Assembly: GCA_014896315.1 (NCBI GenBank)
Contig: JADBKP010000003.1
Span: forward strand, 1 to 58,133
DNA length: 58,133 nucleotides
Origin: Limnochordales bacterium
Lineage (GTDB): Bacteria > Bacillota > Limnochordia > Limnochordales > DUMU01
Direction: 5' to 3'
Shown here: positions 16,593 through 25,332 of the stretch, piece after piece
Numbering within the stretch: position 1 is the first letter of the stretch
Layout of the letters: each line of letters starts with the position of its first letter
Program-made: the position numbers and the translations under genes
Notes under the pieces: generated by a model
What the model saw: only the letters and a program-made list of their open reading frames with translations
Told to the model about the DNA's origin: nothing
Database searches by the model: none

Positions 16593-17731
16593 CGGCTATG
16601 ACCCCGGAGGGGCGAGGTTACCGTATGGACTTGCCGCAAACACCGCAAACACCATCATCCCCACGCTGGATGAACTGGGTGAAAGAGGTCATCACCCTGC
16701 TTGGCATCTCCTGGCAAGAGGAAGAACCGGGCGTCCTGCGGGTTGTGCTCAAGGATGAGGAGGCGCGCCTCTTTGGCCTCGGCCGCCAGCAGTCGCTGCT
16801 CTGGATTCTCGATCCGGAGAAGATCGGCACCTTCCCCCAGGCCGAGCTGGTTGTCCCGGGCAGCATGCGGTTCACCCAACTGCAGGAAATAGCCCGTCGC
16901 CGCTCCCGCCTGACCCGCCTCTTCCTCGACCCTAGCAAGCTGACCGGTACTGCGGCTATCTCTGACGCGGCCGACAGCCAGGGCGGTATGAATCAGACCA
17001 GCGCTACACTCCCTGATTTCGGAGGCCGCGACGCCAGCTGGCGATTGGCTCCGGCGGCAGTCGTCTTCCTGCTAATAGAGCGGGTATGGCGCGAGCCAAC
17101 AGGCCCATCCAACCTCCTGGTGAACGTCGGGGTCGACCTGCTCTCCGGCGCAACGCTGGTAAACGCCTGGGAGAGGTGGCGATCCCTGCCCTGGCAGGAA
17201 ACAGCACCACCCTGGCCGCCCCGAGAACGCCGCCAGCTGTCCTACAGGGAAGCCTTCAACCGGGCAACTGCCGCCGCCCGGCAACTCCTGGCCGAGCTCT
17301 TTGCCGTGAACGAGCCCGGGTGGGTGGCGCAAGAGGTGCAAAGATACGAAGAGGCCACCGAACAGGTTCACCGCTACTTCGACGGGTTAGCGCGGGAGGA
17401 GCGGGCGCTACGGCGGGAAGAGGAAAGGCAGTTTCACCTGGAAGAAGCAGCCCGCCTCCACCCCCTCACCCTCGACGGGCGGCCTGTTTCCCTGCTGCTG
17501 CTCTTCCGCCCCCTGTTGATCCAGGCGTCGTCGTCTCCTGTCCTCTCTTCGCTTGAGCCTCAACCATCACCCGGGGAGGTAGTCCTCGCAGGTATACCGC
17601 CCGTGCCTTTTACCTCGAGTCTGCCACGACCGGCGCAGGCAGCATGCCAGGGCCAGCCTACCCTACGGCCCACCGCCCCGCCACAGCACCTGGCAATACT
17701 CTGGGATCCGCTGCATGCAGGACTGACATAA
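16589..17731 (+). CDS. Partner protein of the SNF2 helicase (possibly YqhG-like)
   Basis: 380 residues starting inside the helicase stop codon (ATGA overlap), so the two are translationally coupled. Visible parts are a DEEARLFGLGRQQSLLWILD segment near 55-75, a central helical region with a charged coiled-coil-like stretch (EEATEQVHRYFDGLAREERALRREEERQF, about 250-285), and a Pro/Ser-rich C-terminal third. No catalytic motif is seen. The gene order matches the yqhH-yqhG pair of Bacillus, but I see no clear sequence identity to YqhG and treat that as a guess. It probably forms a complex with the helicase. Confidence 0.65.
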   Translation: MTAMTPEGRGYRMDLPQTPQTPSSPRWMNWVKEVITLLGISWQEEEPGVLRVVLKDEEARLFGLGRQQSLLWILDPEKIGTFPQAELVVPGSMRFTQLQEIARRRSRLTRLFLDPSKLTGTAAISDAADSQGGMNQTSATLPDFGGRDASWRLAPAAVVFLLIERVWREPTGPSNLLVNVGVDLLSGATLVNAWERWRSLPWQETAPPWPPRERRQLSYREAFNRATAAARQLLAELFAVNEPGWVAQEVQRYEEATEQVHRYFDGLAREERALRREEERQFHLEEAARLHPLTLDGRPVSLLLLFRPLLIQASSSPVLSSLEPQPSPGEVVLAGIPPVPFTSSLPRPAQAACQGQPTLRPTAPPQHLAILWDPLHAGLT

Positions 17732-17827
17732 CCCTTACGTTACCGGCAGGTGCCCCGAACCCCCACAAACAAATGAGAACGCTGCCGGGCCCGCTGGTGG
17801 TTCGCCTCAGGCTGATCCTCGCCGACT

Positions 17828-19564
17828 CTACCATGTAACCTTGCGCAAAGCCATCCCGTAAATCCCGGAGATACCGTACTCCGAGAACCATGCCGATGAT
17901 GAGTCCGGCCCAAACTGGTGGAAATACCCCGACTCCCAGCTGTACACCACCTCGCCAGTCTGGGAGTCGTAGATCCTTCTGGCCTCGGGGGCAGCCACAA
18001 GTCGCCCGTCGGGAGAGACGGCCTGCACCCGTGACCCGCGAGGAAGCGTAACCGAGGGTGGAGCCGTCAGATCCCCCACCGCGTACCGCGATTCTTCCGC
18101 CCAAAAGTGAAGACCATCAGGTTCAACGATGATCGGCGTCCACGGGAAGTAGATGCTGGAGTCCTGCTCCAGGACGATTTCCCCAGATGACTCGAGACGG
18201 TAACGAGCCAACCTATAATGGTTCGGACTCCGAAGCAGTAGCGACCGGGATCTCGGAACATAAGCCACATAGTACCAGTCGTAGCTGGTGGAAAAACCCT
18301 GGGTAGTGCGGAAGAGTTCTTCACCTGTATTTTCATCGACAACATGCAGCATGTTGGTCTCTCCCGAGAAATACAGCAACAAGTTGGTACCGGTTGGTAT
18401 CACGCGGGCTATTAGCCGCTTCGACGGGATCGCCCGCCATTCCCCCGTTCTGAGATCAAGACGGTGAATGTAGGTGGTCAGCTGGTTACCGAAGTAAAGA
18501 TAATCTCCCTCTGGTGATAGAGCAAAACAGGAGGTGCCTCCGGGCACTGAACGACGTGCAATCAGGCTTTGGTGGTGATCGAGGATTATCAGCTTATATT
18601 CGTCGGTCAGGCCGTATAGTACCCCGCGCTTGGGATCAGGTATCAGTATGCCTGACACCAGATGACCTTCTTCATCTGGATAGTCAACTACATTCGGGAT
18701 TCCTGCCAGGGAATAGGCACCGGCCGAGGTCCACACACCGGTTGCCTCAGCATCGTTACTGAATAGTGCAACGATCGGCTGCACCAAACGACCGTGGCTG
18801 GTAGTCGTAAAAGTAAGTGACAGGCTGATCTCCCCGTCGCGATCATCCACCAAGACCGGTTCCGTTTTGATCGACCGGTCGCTTTCGTCAAACAGCATGA
18901 GTCCGATCGCCCCTTGAGTGCCGGAACGAAGATGGTACTTTACCCGCGCCCGAATCGTAACTTCGGAGTTGCGAGGCAGGGGAGTGCCCGGAGAGGGCGA
19001 AATGACCGGTATGCTCACCGAGTCTATCGACACGGGAGAGTTTGTCCCCTGCGCGGCCACAAAACGAACCGGGGGAATTGTCAATTGCCCGGCCTCCGGC
19101 ATTTGCACCCTCATTTGCACGGTTTCCTGCGGGCCTGCGAGTACGGGCCGGATTCGTCCCCCAGCGGTTTCGACCCACTCCCCATTACGGTCAAGAAGCG
19201 GGTACCGCCCGGCGGGCATGAAGCCGGGTACGGCAATCGCCAAGGTATAGACAGCACCTGGTTGGAGACCGGTGATCCGGTAGTTGCCGCAATCGTCGGC
19301 TGCGGTGACCCGACCGTCTTCCACCACCGTAACGCGGGCCGCGGGGATCGGCTGGCCATCCTGGTCGAGGACGGTGCCGGCTACGGTTACCAAGCCGTCG
19401 AGGGGGGATCGGCCGGTGCCCGTCTGTCCCAAGCTGCAGCCACCAGTGATCAATGCAGCGATGAGAGCCACCGCTAACAGAGTGGGCCGAAGCGGTCCGG
19501 CAGACCCGGCCTTACGGGTACAATGCGCCCTACGGCGCGGGCAGTCTCTGTTCCTTTTGAACAT
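17828..19564 (-). CDS. Lipoprotein with carboxypeptidase-regulatory-like domain and propeller-like repeats
   Basis: A 578-residue lipoprotein with a long Arg-rich n-region and lipobox LITGGC (Cys 43). Residues about 60-125 are a carboxypeptidase-regulatory-like domain (VAGTVLDQDGQPIPAARVTVVEDG...YRITGLQPG). The C-terminal half has repeated beta-rich segments of YVTN/WD-like character (GTSCFALSPEGDYLYFGNQ, IHRLDLRTGEW, VQAVSPDGRLVAAPE). Its ATG directly follows the upstream gene's TGA (TGAATG), and GGGAGGTG lies within that gene's last codons, so translation is coupled. It shares its architecture with the protein at 19565-21361, probably as a tandem duplicate. Function unknown. Confidence 0.75.
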   Translation of the reverse strand: MFKRNRDCPRRRAHCTRKAGSAGPLRPTLLAVALIAALITGGCSLGQTGTGRSPLDGLVTVAGTVLDQDGQPIPAARVTVVEDGRVTAADDCGNYRITGLQPGAVYTLAIAVPGFMPAGRYPLLDRNGEWVETAGGRIRPVLAGPQETVQMRVQMPEAGQLTIPPVRFVAAQGTNSPVSIDSVSIPVISPSPGTPLPRNSEVTIRARVKYHLRSGTQGAIGLMLFDESDRSIKTEPVLVDDRDGEISLSLTFTTTSHGRLVQPIVALFSNDAEATGVWTSAGAYSLAGIPNVVDYPDEEGHLVSGILIPDPKRGVLYGLTDEYKLIILDHHQSLIARRSVPGGTSCFALSPEGDYLYFGNQLTTYIHRLDLRTGEWRAIPSKRLIARVIPTGTNLLLYFSGETNMLHVVDENTGEELFRTTQGFSTSYDWYYVAYVPRSRSLLLRSPNHYRLARYRLESSGEIVLEQDSSIYFPWTPIIVEPDGLHFWAEESRYAVGDLTAPPSVTLPRGSRVQAVSPDGRLVAAPEARRIYDSQTGEVVYSWESGYFHQFGPDSSSAWFSEYGISGIYGMALRKVTW

Positions 19565-21361
19565 TCACTTCACCTCCCAACCAGGAATGCGCCGGGCGAC
19601 TATGCCCCCACCGCTAGCCAACCAGACCAGACCGTCAGGAGTAAACCCCCCGAAATCGGTGCTGACACCAAACGACACAACAGGAAAGAGCCCCTCAGTC
19701 TCATAGACGGTTGTGTCCTTTCCCAACAGCCATCTTCCATTAGGTGCCAAGGCAATGAATCTACGCGACTCAACGGGAGTGTAGGCAATGATGTTACCCA
19801 GGTTATCCCCACTTATCTTGTAACCTCCGTAGAATAGATTTCCGCTCAACCGATCCACGAGGATTCTTCCTTCCGTGTAAGGCATCCACGGACCCTGTTG
19901 CACCAAGATGAGACTCCCTTGTAAGTTATCGTACCGCCATTTCTCCAGGCGTCCATCGCGAGCAGCAAAGACGGTCCGAGACCGTACGCTTCCTGCTATT
20001 TCTGTCTGATACGCAATATCGTCTAACCATGGCGTTTCAGTGCCTGTAGCGATGTTGAGCAGCGATCCTGCATTGCCGTACCCAATATCGAAGGCGTAAG
20101 CAACGATATGGTCAGCGATGGGAGCAATAGATGTTATGTTCCCGTGTTTGACCGAAATCGCCCGAGTGATGCCAGTATCCGTTTCGTAAATTGAGAGCTC
20201 TGGCAAAGATCTGCTGGCCATGTAGACCGTCTTGCCATCGTCAGATATGGCCATTGCTAAAGGGTCGTGCACGGTTGCCAAACTAGTGATCCTTCCGGTA
20301 TCCATATTGATGATTACCAATTTGTCATCATGACCGTCTGGGAGATCGGCAGCAACGTAGACTTCATTTCGCTCCGGGTGAGTCACCAGGTTAGTGATGG
20401 TACCTAGCGGATCTTTGTAGGTGAATACTGTCACCGGATAAGCAGGAGGATACGTCCAGATATAGGTGAGAGTATCATCACCGGAAAACAGAGCAAGAAC
20501 AGGCTGGATCAACGCTACTCCATTGGGAATGGTAACGGTCTGCCGCAAGACCACCTCGCCTTCTCCCGCAGGAATGCTGATGGCCGGGTTCGACGCCGGG
20601 TTAACCGGGTCCAAGCCGAACTCATCCACCAGAAAAAGTGTGATCTTGCCGGTTTCAGAGCTTGCCAGGCGGTACTGTACACGGGTTGTGATAGTAACAA
20701 TAGTCCCAGAAGATAGGGTCTGACCAGGAGCGGGTGTAAGCTCTGCTACAGCTATCCAATCGACGTTAGATGATTTGTCAGTCAAGATCACATCAGGCGC
20801 CCGCACGACCGCATCCGCTATAACAGCGACCCGCGTTCTGCCCACGACGTCGTTGGCCATAGGTTGTACCCGTCCTGCTGTCAAACGCACCAACCCATTG
20901 AGGATATCGTGCCGCAGCGGCAGTGTGGTGGCCGCTGGATATTTGGTTGCGGCACTGTTGGATGGAGTGGCAGCATCTACTGGCTGGCGACCTCGTGTCA
21001 CCAACCGGCCATCAGCGGTAATGGCCATGGTCATAGCTGAGACCATACCTGACTTGACGACCTCGATGGTTTGCCAACCGGCAGGAACGCCGTCCAACCG
21101 ATATTTCCCGGCCCCATCCGTCGCAGTGACCAAGCCAGTCCCGGCCACGGTGACCCGTGCCCCTCCGACGCCTTGCCCATCGATGTTCACCACCAGACCG
21201 GTGACGCTCCCTTTCGGCACTGTGACCCCGCCCCCACCGCCACCACCACCGCACCCGGACAACACCATAGCCAGTGCCGTGGCTAGGCCGGCGACCACGA
21301 AACGGCTGACAACCCGGGCTACGGTCCCCACTCCCAACTGCTCGAGCTCTGTCCATCTCAT
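19565..21361 (-). CDS. Lipoprotein with carboxypeptidase-regulatory-like domain and propeller-like repeats
   Basis: 598 residues with lipobox MVLSGC (Cys 37) and a poly-Gly linker. A carboxypeptidase-regulatory-like domain follows (KGSVTGLVVNIDGQGVGGARVTVAG...YRLDGVPAGWQTIEV, about 48-110). Then come beta-rich segments typical of seven-bladed propellers (LGTITNLVTHPERNEVYVAADLP, LAMAISDDGKTVYMASRSLPELSIYETDTG, FIALAPNGRWLLGKD). ATG 21361 has AAGGAGGGA upstream. It is the first gene of a two-gene unit with the paralogue below. It is probably displayed on the cell surface or in the periplasm; ligand unknown. Confidence 0.75.
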   Translation of the reverse strand: MRWTELEQLGVGTVARVVSRFVVAGLATALAMVLSGCGGGGGGGGVTVPKGSVTGLVVNIDGQGVGGARVTVAGTGLVTATDGAGKYRLDGVPAGWQTIEVVKSGMVSAMTMAITADGRLVTRGRQPVDAATPSNSAATKYPAATTLPLRHDILNGLVRLTAGRVQPMANDVVGRTRVAVIADAVVRAPDVILTDKSSNVDWIAVAELTPAPGQTLSSGTIVTITTRVQYRLASSETGKITLFLVDEFGLDPVNPASNPAISIPAGEGEVVLRQTVTIPNGVALIQPVLALFSGDDTLTYIWTYPPAYPVTVFTYKDPLGTITNLVTHPERNEVYVAADLPDGHDDKLVIINMDTGRITSLATVHDPLAMAISDDGKTVYMASRSLPELSIYETDTGITRAISVKHGNITSIAPIADHIVAYAFDIGYGNAGSLLNIATGTETPWLDDIAYQTEIAGSVRSRTVFAARDGRLEKWRYDNLQGSLILVQQGPWMPYTEGRILVDRLSGNLFYGGYKISGDNLGNIIAYTPVESRRFIALAPNGRWLLGKDTTVYETEGLFPVVSFGVSTDFGGFTPDGLVWLASGGGIVARRIPGWEVK

Positions 21362-22023
21362 CGGATGAGGTCCCTCCTTGCCTCCGTGCCGCTTCCTCCT
21401 CTTGCTTCTTGTCGTCTTCTTTCGACGGCGGCTGCTAGGGGGACGCCCCTAACCTTTATGCCAGGTTTTGTGCTGATCTTCTGATTTGTACATCCGCCCC
21501 TCCAATCTAGTTCATCCTGAAGGGGTGTATTCCTTTCCATCAATCTGCTTGGTATGAGAATCTTGGGAAGATACCGGTAAACACTAACCATCCTTGAGGA
21601 GACCGAGAGAGAAATGATAAGGGCCAGGAGACCAATGGGCATCGCAGGGACCTGGGGGCAAGAGACTTAAGACTCAACGGATCACAGTAGGCCACTACAC
21701 CGCGACGATCAGGTTCACCGGTTGAAAAGCAGGACGGGCAAATCGCTACGGTCGGGTCAGGACGAACCACCACCCATTCTCTTGTCTTCTGAACACATCT
21801 GGGAGGTGAGGTGGACCGTGACCGACCACTCCCGGTACACTCGCGTGAGAGGTATTACTTTGCTCCGAGAGTATGCGGACGGGACCGATGGTCGGTTTCG
21901 ACCGGAGTCTGTGGTCGCTTTGACCGGAATCCGCAGTTAAGGGCAAGGCTGAACGTCCCGAGCAGTCGCCCATGCGAGGTTACTCAGTTTGGCTGAGGGC
22001 CAGCACGAACGAGGTGGCTGAGA
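21362..22023. other. 660-base intergenic region between divergent genes, with a tandem repeat
   Basis: No convincing gene is seen on either strand. The segment separates the lipoprotein pair (minus) from the YdcF-like gene (plus) and so holds both promoters. The plus side has two near-copies of TGGTCGNTTT(C)GACCGGANTC at 21889-21909 and 21912-21931, each containing a GGTC...GACC inverted repeat. These could be operator sites. I tested the minus-strand leader by eye for riboswitch signatures without success. Confidence 0.4.
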
Positions 22024-22614
22024 TTGGCAAGATGGGCACGGGTAGCAGTCTCCCTCGCGATTGTTGACGGTATCGTAATCGTCGGCACGGCGGCCTGGAT
22101 CTCCCACTTCGGAGCCGTGGCGCAACCCAAACCATCCGACTGCATTCTCATACTCGGCTGCGGATCGTATGGCTCCTCTCCCAGCCCGTTCTTGCGTGAC
22201 CGGCTCGAACGCGGCCTGCAGCTCTATCGCGACGGGTATGGCGCAAAGATCATCGTATCGGGTGGCCAAGGACCCGGTGAAACCATCACCGAGGCCGAAG
22301 CCATGCAGAGATACCTGGTTAGCAAGGGAGTGCCGCCGGCGGACATCATCATTGAGGGCCGGTCAACCTCCACCGCCACCAACTTGAGGTATTCGCTGGA
22401 AAAGATGCGGGAGCACAGCCTGCAGAGCGCGGTCATAGTTTCCAACCGGTTCCACCTGGCTCGCGCGGCGATACTGGCAACAAGGCTCGGGTTGGATGCC
22501 ACGTTTCCCGGCACTTACGCGCCCGAGTACTGGGCTGCCGAGACAGCAGGGCTCTTGCGCGAAGTCGCTGCGGTTTGGTGGGCTCTGGCAACAGTCCACG
22601 GCAACTCCCCGTAA
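22024..22614 (+). CDS. YdcF-like protein (DUF218)
   Basis: 196 residues with an N-terminal membrane anchor (about 5-27), then a DUF218 domain: DCILILGCGSYG, RDRLERGLQLYRDGYGAKIIVSGGQG, EAEAMQRYLVSKGVPPADIIIEGRSTSTATN and AVIVSNRFHLARAA. These are the family's ordered motifs. Members such as SanA and YdcF act in envelope or vancomycin-barrier functions in other bacteria, but the biochemical activity is not settled. TTG 22024 follows GAGGTGG by 7 bases. The context between lipoprotein genes again points to the envelope. Confidence 0.88.
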   Translation: MARWARVAVSLAIVDGIVIVGTAAWISHFGAVAQPKPSDCILILGCGSYGSSPSPFLRDRLERGLQLYRDGYGAKIIVSGGQGPGETITEAEAMQRYLVSKGVPPADIIIEGRSTSTATNLRYSLEKMREHSLQSAVIVSNRFHLARAAILATRLGLDATFPGTYAPEYWAAETAGLLREVAAVWWALATVHGNSP

Positions 22615-22888
22615 CCCAATCCGCGTCACCCCAACGCCTCCTGCCAAAGCTAAAACGCAGTGATGGCAAGTTTTTACCCATACCGCCAGCTGCAGTTCCC
22701 CCAACTGCCGCCCACAAGCAGGCGAACGATATTACGGTCACAAGGGCTGTGACACGTCTTACCTTTGTTGCTAATGATGAATTTTGGAACTCGCTTCACA
22801 AGGAGTGTGTTTCCTGCAAGAGAAATACTTGTCTGGTCATCGCCTGTTTTCCAGACCTGGTTGGTCACTCAGAAAGGAGGAGCTTTCG

Positions 22889-24493
22889 GTGCTGCGATCG
22901 GTGCGTGCAAAAGCGATCTCTGGATACGTATCCGTAGCCATTGCCCTGGCATTCCTTCTTGCCGGATGCGGCGGCGGGTCTCCCCCCCCATCGCCGACAG
23001 CCACGATCATCGGTTACGTAGTCGACCAGGCGGGCGGAAGCGCGGTTGAAGGTACTACTGTCGTGCTGCAGGAAATGGGTGCCCCCTCAACCCCCCTCAC
23101 GACCACGACCGGCAATGAAGGGAGATTCCAATTTAGCAACCTACCGCCGGCCCCAGCCGACCGGCATGTCCGATGGTATCAATTGGTTATTTCCCAGCCC
23201 CAGTGGGCCACGGTCAAAATGGAGGTACCTGTTTGGCAAGCGGAGACTGTACGCTTAACCCTGGTCCAACAGCGGCGCGATCCCGCCTTCGCCAGTGACA
23301 CCCAACCGCCCACTCTCACCGCGCAGGGACATACGGGCGATCCGTCCAAGTGGGATATCACGGCCAGCGACGAAGCAGGAGGCAGTGGGCTGAGACTCGT
23401 GGGTTGGCTTATGGACTACGACTGGGGCCACGTGGAAGCGCAGCCACTCAACGGTGTCTCCTCATACTCGGCCACGATCTACACGCCTGCCCTCTGGGAG
23501 CAAAGCTCGGGTGAACACGTTACTATGTTCGTCGCGGTCGACCGGGCCGGCAACATGACGATTGACTCCGTGGGTCACAGCCCCGCTGACAATCCCCCGC
23601 AACTGCTTGATACTGCTCCCACCATGGTCGGGGCTGTTGCCAGCACAATAACCAATTCTTTCCTCGAGCTGCCACCGGTGCTGCCCGCCGCTACCACTGC
23701 TTTGCTGGGATCCAGCGCCACGCAGGTGTTTAGCACTTCCACCCCCAACCTGCTGCAATGGGTGGCCCGGACCGCTCGGCAGGCGGGCAAGGACGCAGGC
23801 AAGCAGCCACGCAGGCAGGCAAATAGCCTAAGCAGCCCCACTGGCAGCCAGCCCGTCCAACCCTCGGCCTTACCCCCCGGCTCCGAAGCCGTCCTTTTCA
23901 CGACGGTTGGCTGGCGCCAAGCCAGCTTGATCGGGGTGACCGGCTTTCGGCTCTACCGCAACGGGCGGTTCGCTTTCGACCACCAGAAGACTACCCCTAA
24001 CGAGAGTCCGGACATCTACCGGACGGACGACTTCGGCGCTGAGCTCGTACCGGGCCAGACAACCACGTACGCCGTTTCTGCCTTCGGCTACGGTAGAGAA
24101 TCGGCCCTGTCGGCTAGCCGTTCCGTCGTGCCTTTGGCTGTCCTGAATAGGCCAGCGGCCGTCTCCCCGGCAGACGGCACAGTACTCACCAGCCTGCCGA
24201 CCTTGCAGTGGACCTCCGTGCCTGGACAGGCGGTCTCCTACGTCGTCGAGATCCTCGCTCCCGGCATGCAGGAGAGCGAGTTCTGGGAGGTCACCGGGAC
24301 GGCGCTCCCCTTGAATATGGCTGAACCGCCGAGTGGCTACACCAGCTGGCCGGCAGGTACTTACGCCTGGCGTCCACTGGCAGCTCGCTCCGCTCCCAAC
24401 CTCGGTACCCTCTTCCGTCCGTGGTATGAGTATCAAGCGGTGACACTGGCTGCCGGCAGTTGGCGTACGTTTACATATAGTCCCGTCCCTTGA
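22889..24493 (+). CDS. Lipoprotein, same architecture as that at 6534-8090
   Basis: 534 residues. GTG 22889 has a perfect AAAGGAGG 8 bases upstream; the frame is open from 22784 but that stretch has no signal character. The signal peptide ends in lipobox FLLAGC (Cys 27) plus Gly/Ser/Pro linker. A carboxypeptidase-regulatory-like domain follows (ATIIGYVVDQAGGSAVEGTTVVLQE...GRFQFSNLPP). Later come a fibronectin-like section (ITGFRLYRNG-type strands) and a C-terminal module VSPADGTVLTSLPTLQW...SWPAGTYAWRPLA. That last module matches SPADGRVTSSLPVLEW...LPAGTYRWRVVA in the other protein. Enzymatic motifs are absent. Confidence 0.8.
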   Translation: MLRSVRAKAISGYVSVAIALAFLLAGCGGGSPPPSPTATIIGYVVDQAGGSAVEGTTVVLQEMGAPSTPLTTTTGNEGRFQFSNLPPAPADRHVRWYQLVISQPQWATVKMEVPVWQAETVRLTLVQQRRDPAFASDTQPPTLTAQGHTGDPSKWDITASDEAGGSGLRLVGWLMDYDWGHVEAQPLNGVSSYSATIYTPALWEQSSGEHVTMFVAVDRAGNMTIDSVGHSPADNPPQLLDTAPTMVGAVASTITNSFLELPPVLPAATTALLGSSATQVFSTSTPNLLQWVARTARQAGKDAGKQPRRQANSLSSPTGSQPVQPSALPPGSEAVLFTTVGWRQASLIGVTGFRLYRNGRFAFDHQKTTPNESPDIYRTDDFGAELVPGQTTTYAVSAFGYGRESALSASRSVVPLAVLNRPAAVSPADGTVLTSLPTLQWTSVPGQAVSYVVEILAPGMQESEFWEVTGTALPLNMAEPPSGYTSWPAGTYAWRPLAARSAPNLGTLFRPWYEYQAVTLAAGSWRTFTYSPVP

Positions 24494-24503
24494 CGATTCG
24501 CTT

Positions 24504-24573
24504 GGGGGCAGAGCAGCCACTCGTACACAAATCCGGCCTGAGATTGCGACGAGGGGCTGCTCTCCCCGCCCCC
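24504..24573 (+). terminator. Long hairpin after the lipoprotein gene
   Basis: GGGGGCAGAGCAGCC pairs with GGCTGCTCTCCCCGCCCCC (small bulge), starting 11 bases after the stop. The roughly 35-base loop and missing T tract make it an unusual terminator. Confidence 0.45.
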
Positions 24574-24617
24574 AGGTCAGAACTCAACCATGCTGCTCCG
24601 CCCCCGCCCGTCCCGAC

Positions 24618-25101
24618 TGTCACACAGGGCTCCACCTAATCTCTCCCCGGTTGCCCTGCTTGTTTTGTGTCCCGTTGGGCTGGTGTTGATGCCGCAATGG
24701 TTTGACGAAGTCCTTGAGTATCGTATAGCCACCCGTATATCCGCAGGCGCGGAGTTCCCGCAGGAGAACCTTGCAGTTCGTCACTCCCTCCGCCCATCGT
24801 TGCATGATAAACTCCTTGTAGGGATCCAGCTTCGAGGGTCTCTTCTGTCGAGGAGCTGGCCTGGGCACTTCTGGGGCCCTCAAATACTTGCGAACCGTGT
24901 TACGCGAGATTCCCAAGGTCCTGGCGATGGCTCGGATGGAGTACCCCTCGCCTTTGAATTCATAGAGCTTTTTCACTTTCCCGCCTCCCAGCACGACAGT
25001 TTCGACACCTCCGACTCGTGGTGGAATCGGCGGTGTCTTTCGCTGGGGGCGGGTCATTTTCATTCCGGCGCTACTGGGTCAGTTTACATCCGGCGCTGAC
25101 A
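24618..25101 (-). mobile_element. Internally deleted IS21-family relic
   Basis: Bounded by TGTCA at 24618 and TGACA at 25101, the usual TG...CA termini of IS21 elements. The istA-side end carries the spaced TGACCC / GCGCCGG repeats also seen at 4059-4116. Only 484 bases remain of an element normally around 2-2.5 kb: the start of istA is joined to a short right end at about 24690. No target duplication is evident. Confidence 0.6.
24620..24976 (-). pseudogene. IstA transposase, N-terminal fragment
   Basis: From GTG 24976 (GGAGGCGGG upstream) it encodes KKLYEFKGEGYSIRAIARTLGISRNTVRKYL, the N-terminal helix-turn-helix of IS21 IstA proteins, then YKEFIMQRWAEGVTNCKVLLRELRACGYTGGYTILKDFV. Homology stops at about residue 95 and the remaining residues are read through foreign DNA. 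The DDE integrase core and istB are missing, so it is inactive. Confidence 0.8.
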
Positions 25102-25107
25102 ATGCCA

Positions 25108-25332
25108 TTACTTAGGCGGCGCCATAGGCTTCTCGCCAACCCATTCGTCGTTCACGATCAAACCCTGCTCCACTGCGAACTGGTACTTAGGCAGCTTACG
25201 GAAGTCGTCGAGCGTCATCCCGAGGAGCTTCAGGTGTTCCATGAACTCCGCAGACTTATACGGTGGCAGGTTCCACCGCCATTTTATCCAGTCTGCATTC
25301 ATGTCATCTTCAAGGCACAGCTGAGCTCCCAT
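25108..25332 (-). CDS. Short protein of unknown function
   Basis: 74 residues from ATG 25332, with CGAGGA upstream. The sequence DWIKWRWNLPPYKSAEFMEHLKLLGMTLDDFRKLPKYQFAV has the look of a folded helical domain with a conserved-type Trp-rich start, unlike the random frames around it. The frame remains open to 25503, but upstream codons look unlike protein. It begins right beside the IS21 relic end. I do not recognise the family; it could be a fragment. Confidence 0.4.
   Translation of the reverse strand: MGAQLCLEDDMNADWIKWRWNLPPYKSAEFMEHLKLLGMTLDDFRKLPKYQFAVEQGLIVNDEWVGEKPMAPPK

Noticed and set aside
21362-21480. Possible riboswitch in the leader of the lipoprotein pair
   Set aside because: The GC-rich repeat AGGGGCGTCCCCCT and nearby purine-rich DNA suggested structure, but no c-di-GMP, TPP, SAM or cobalamin signature could be matched by eye.
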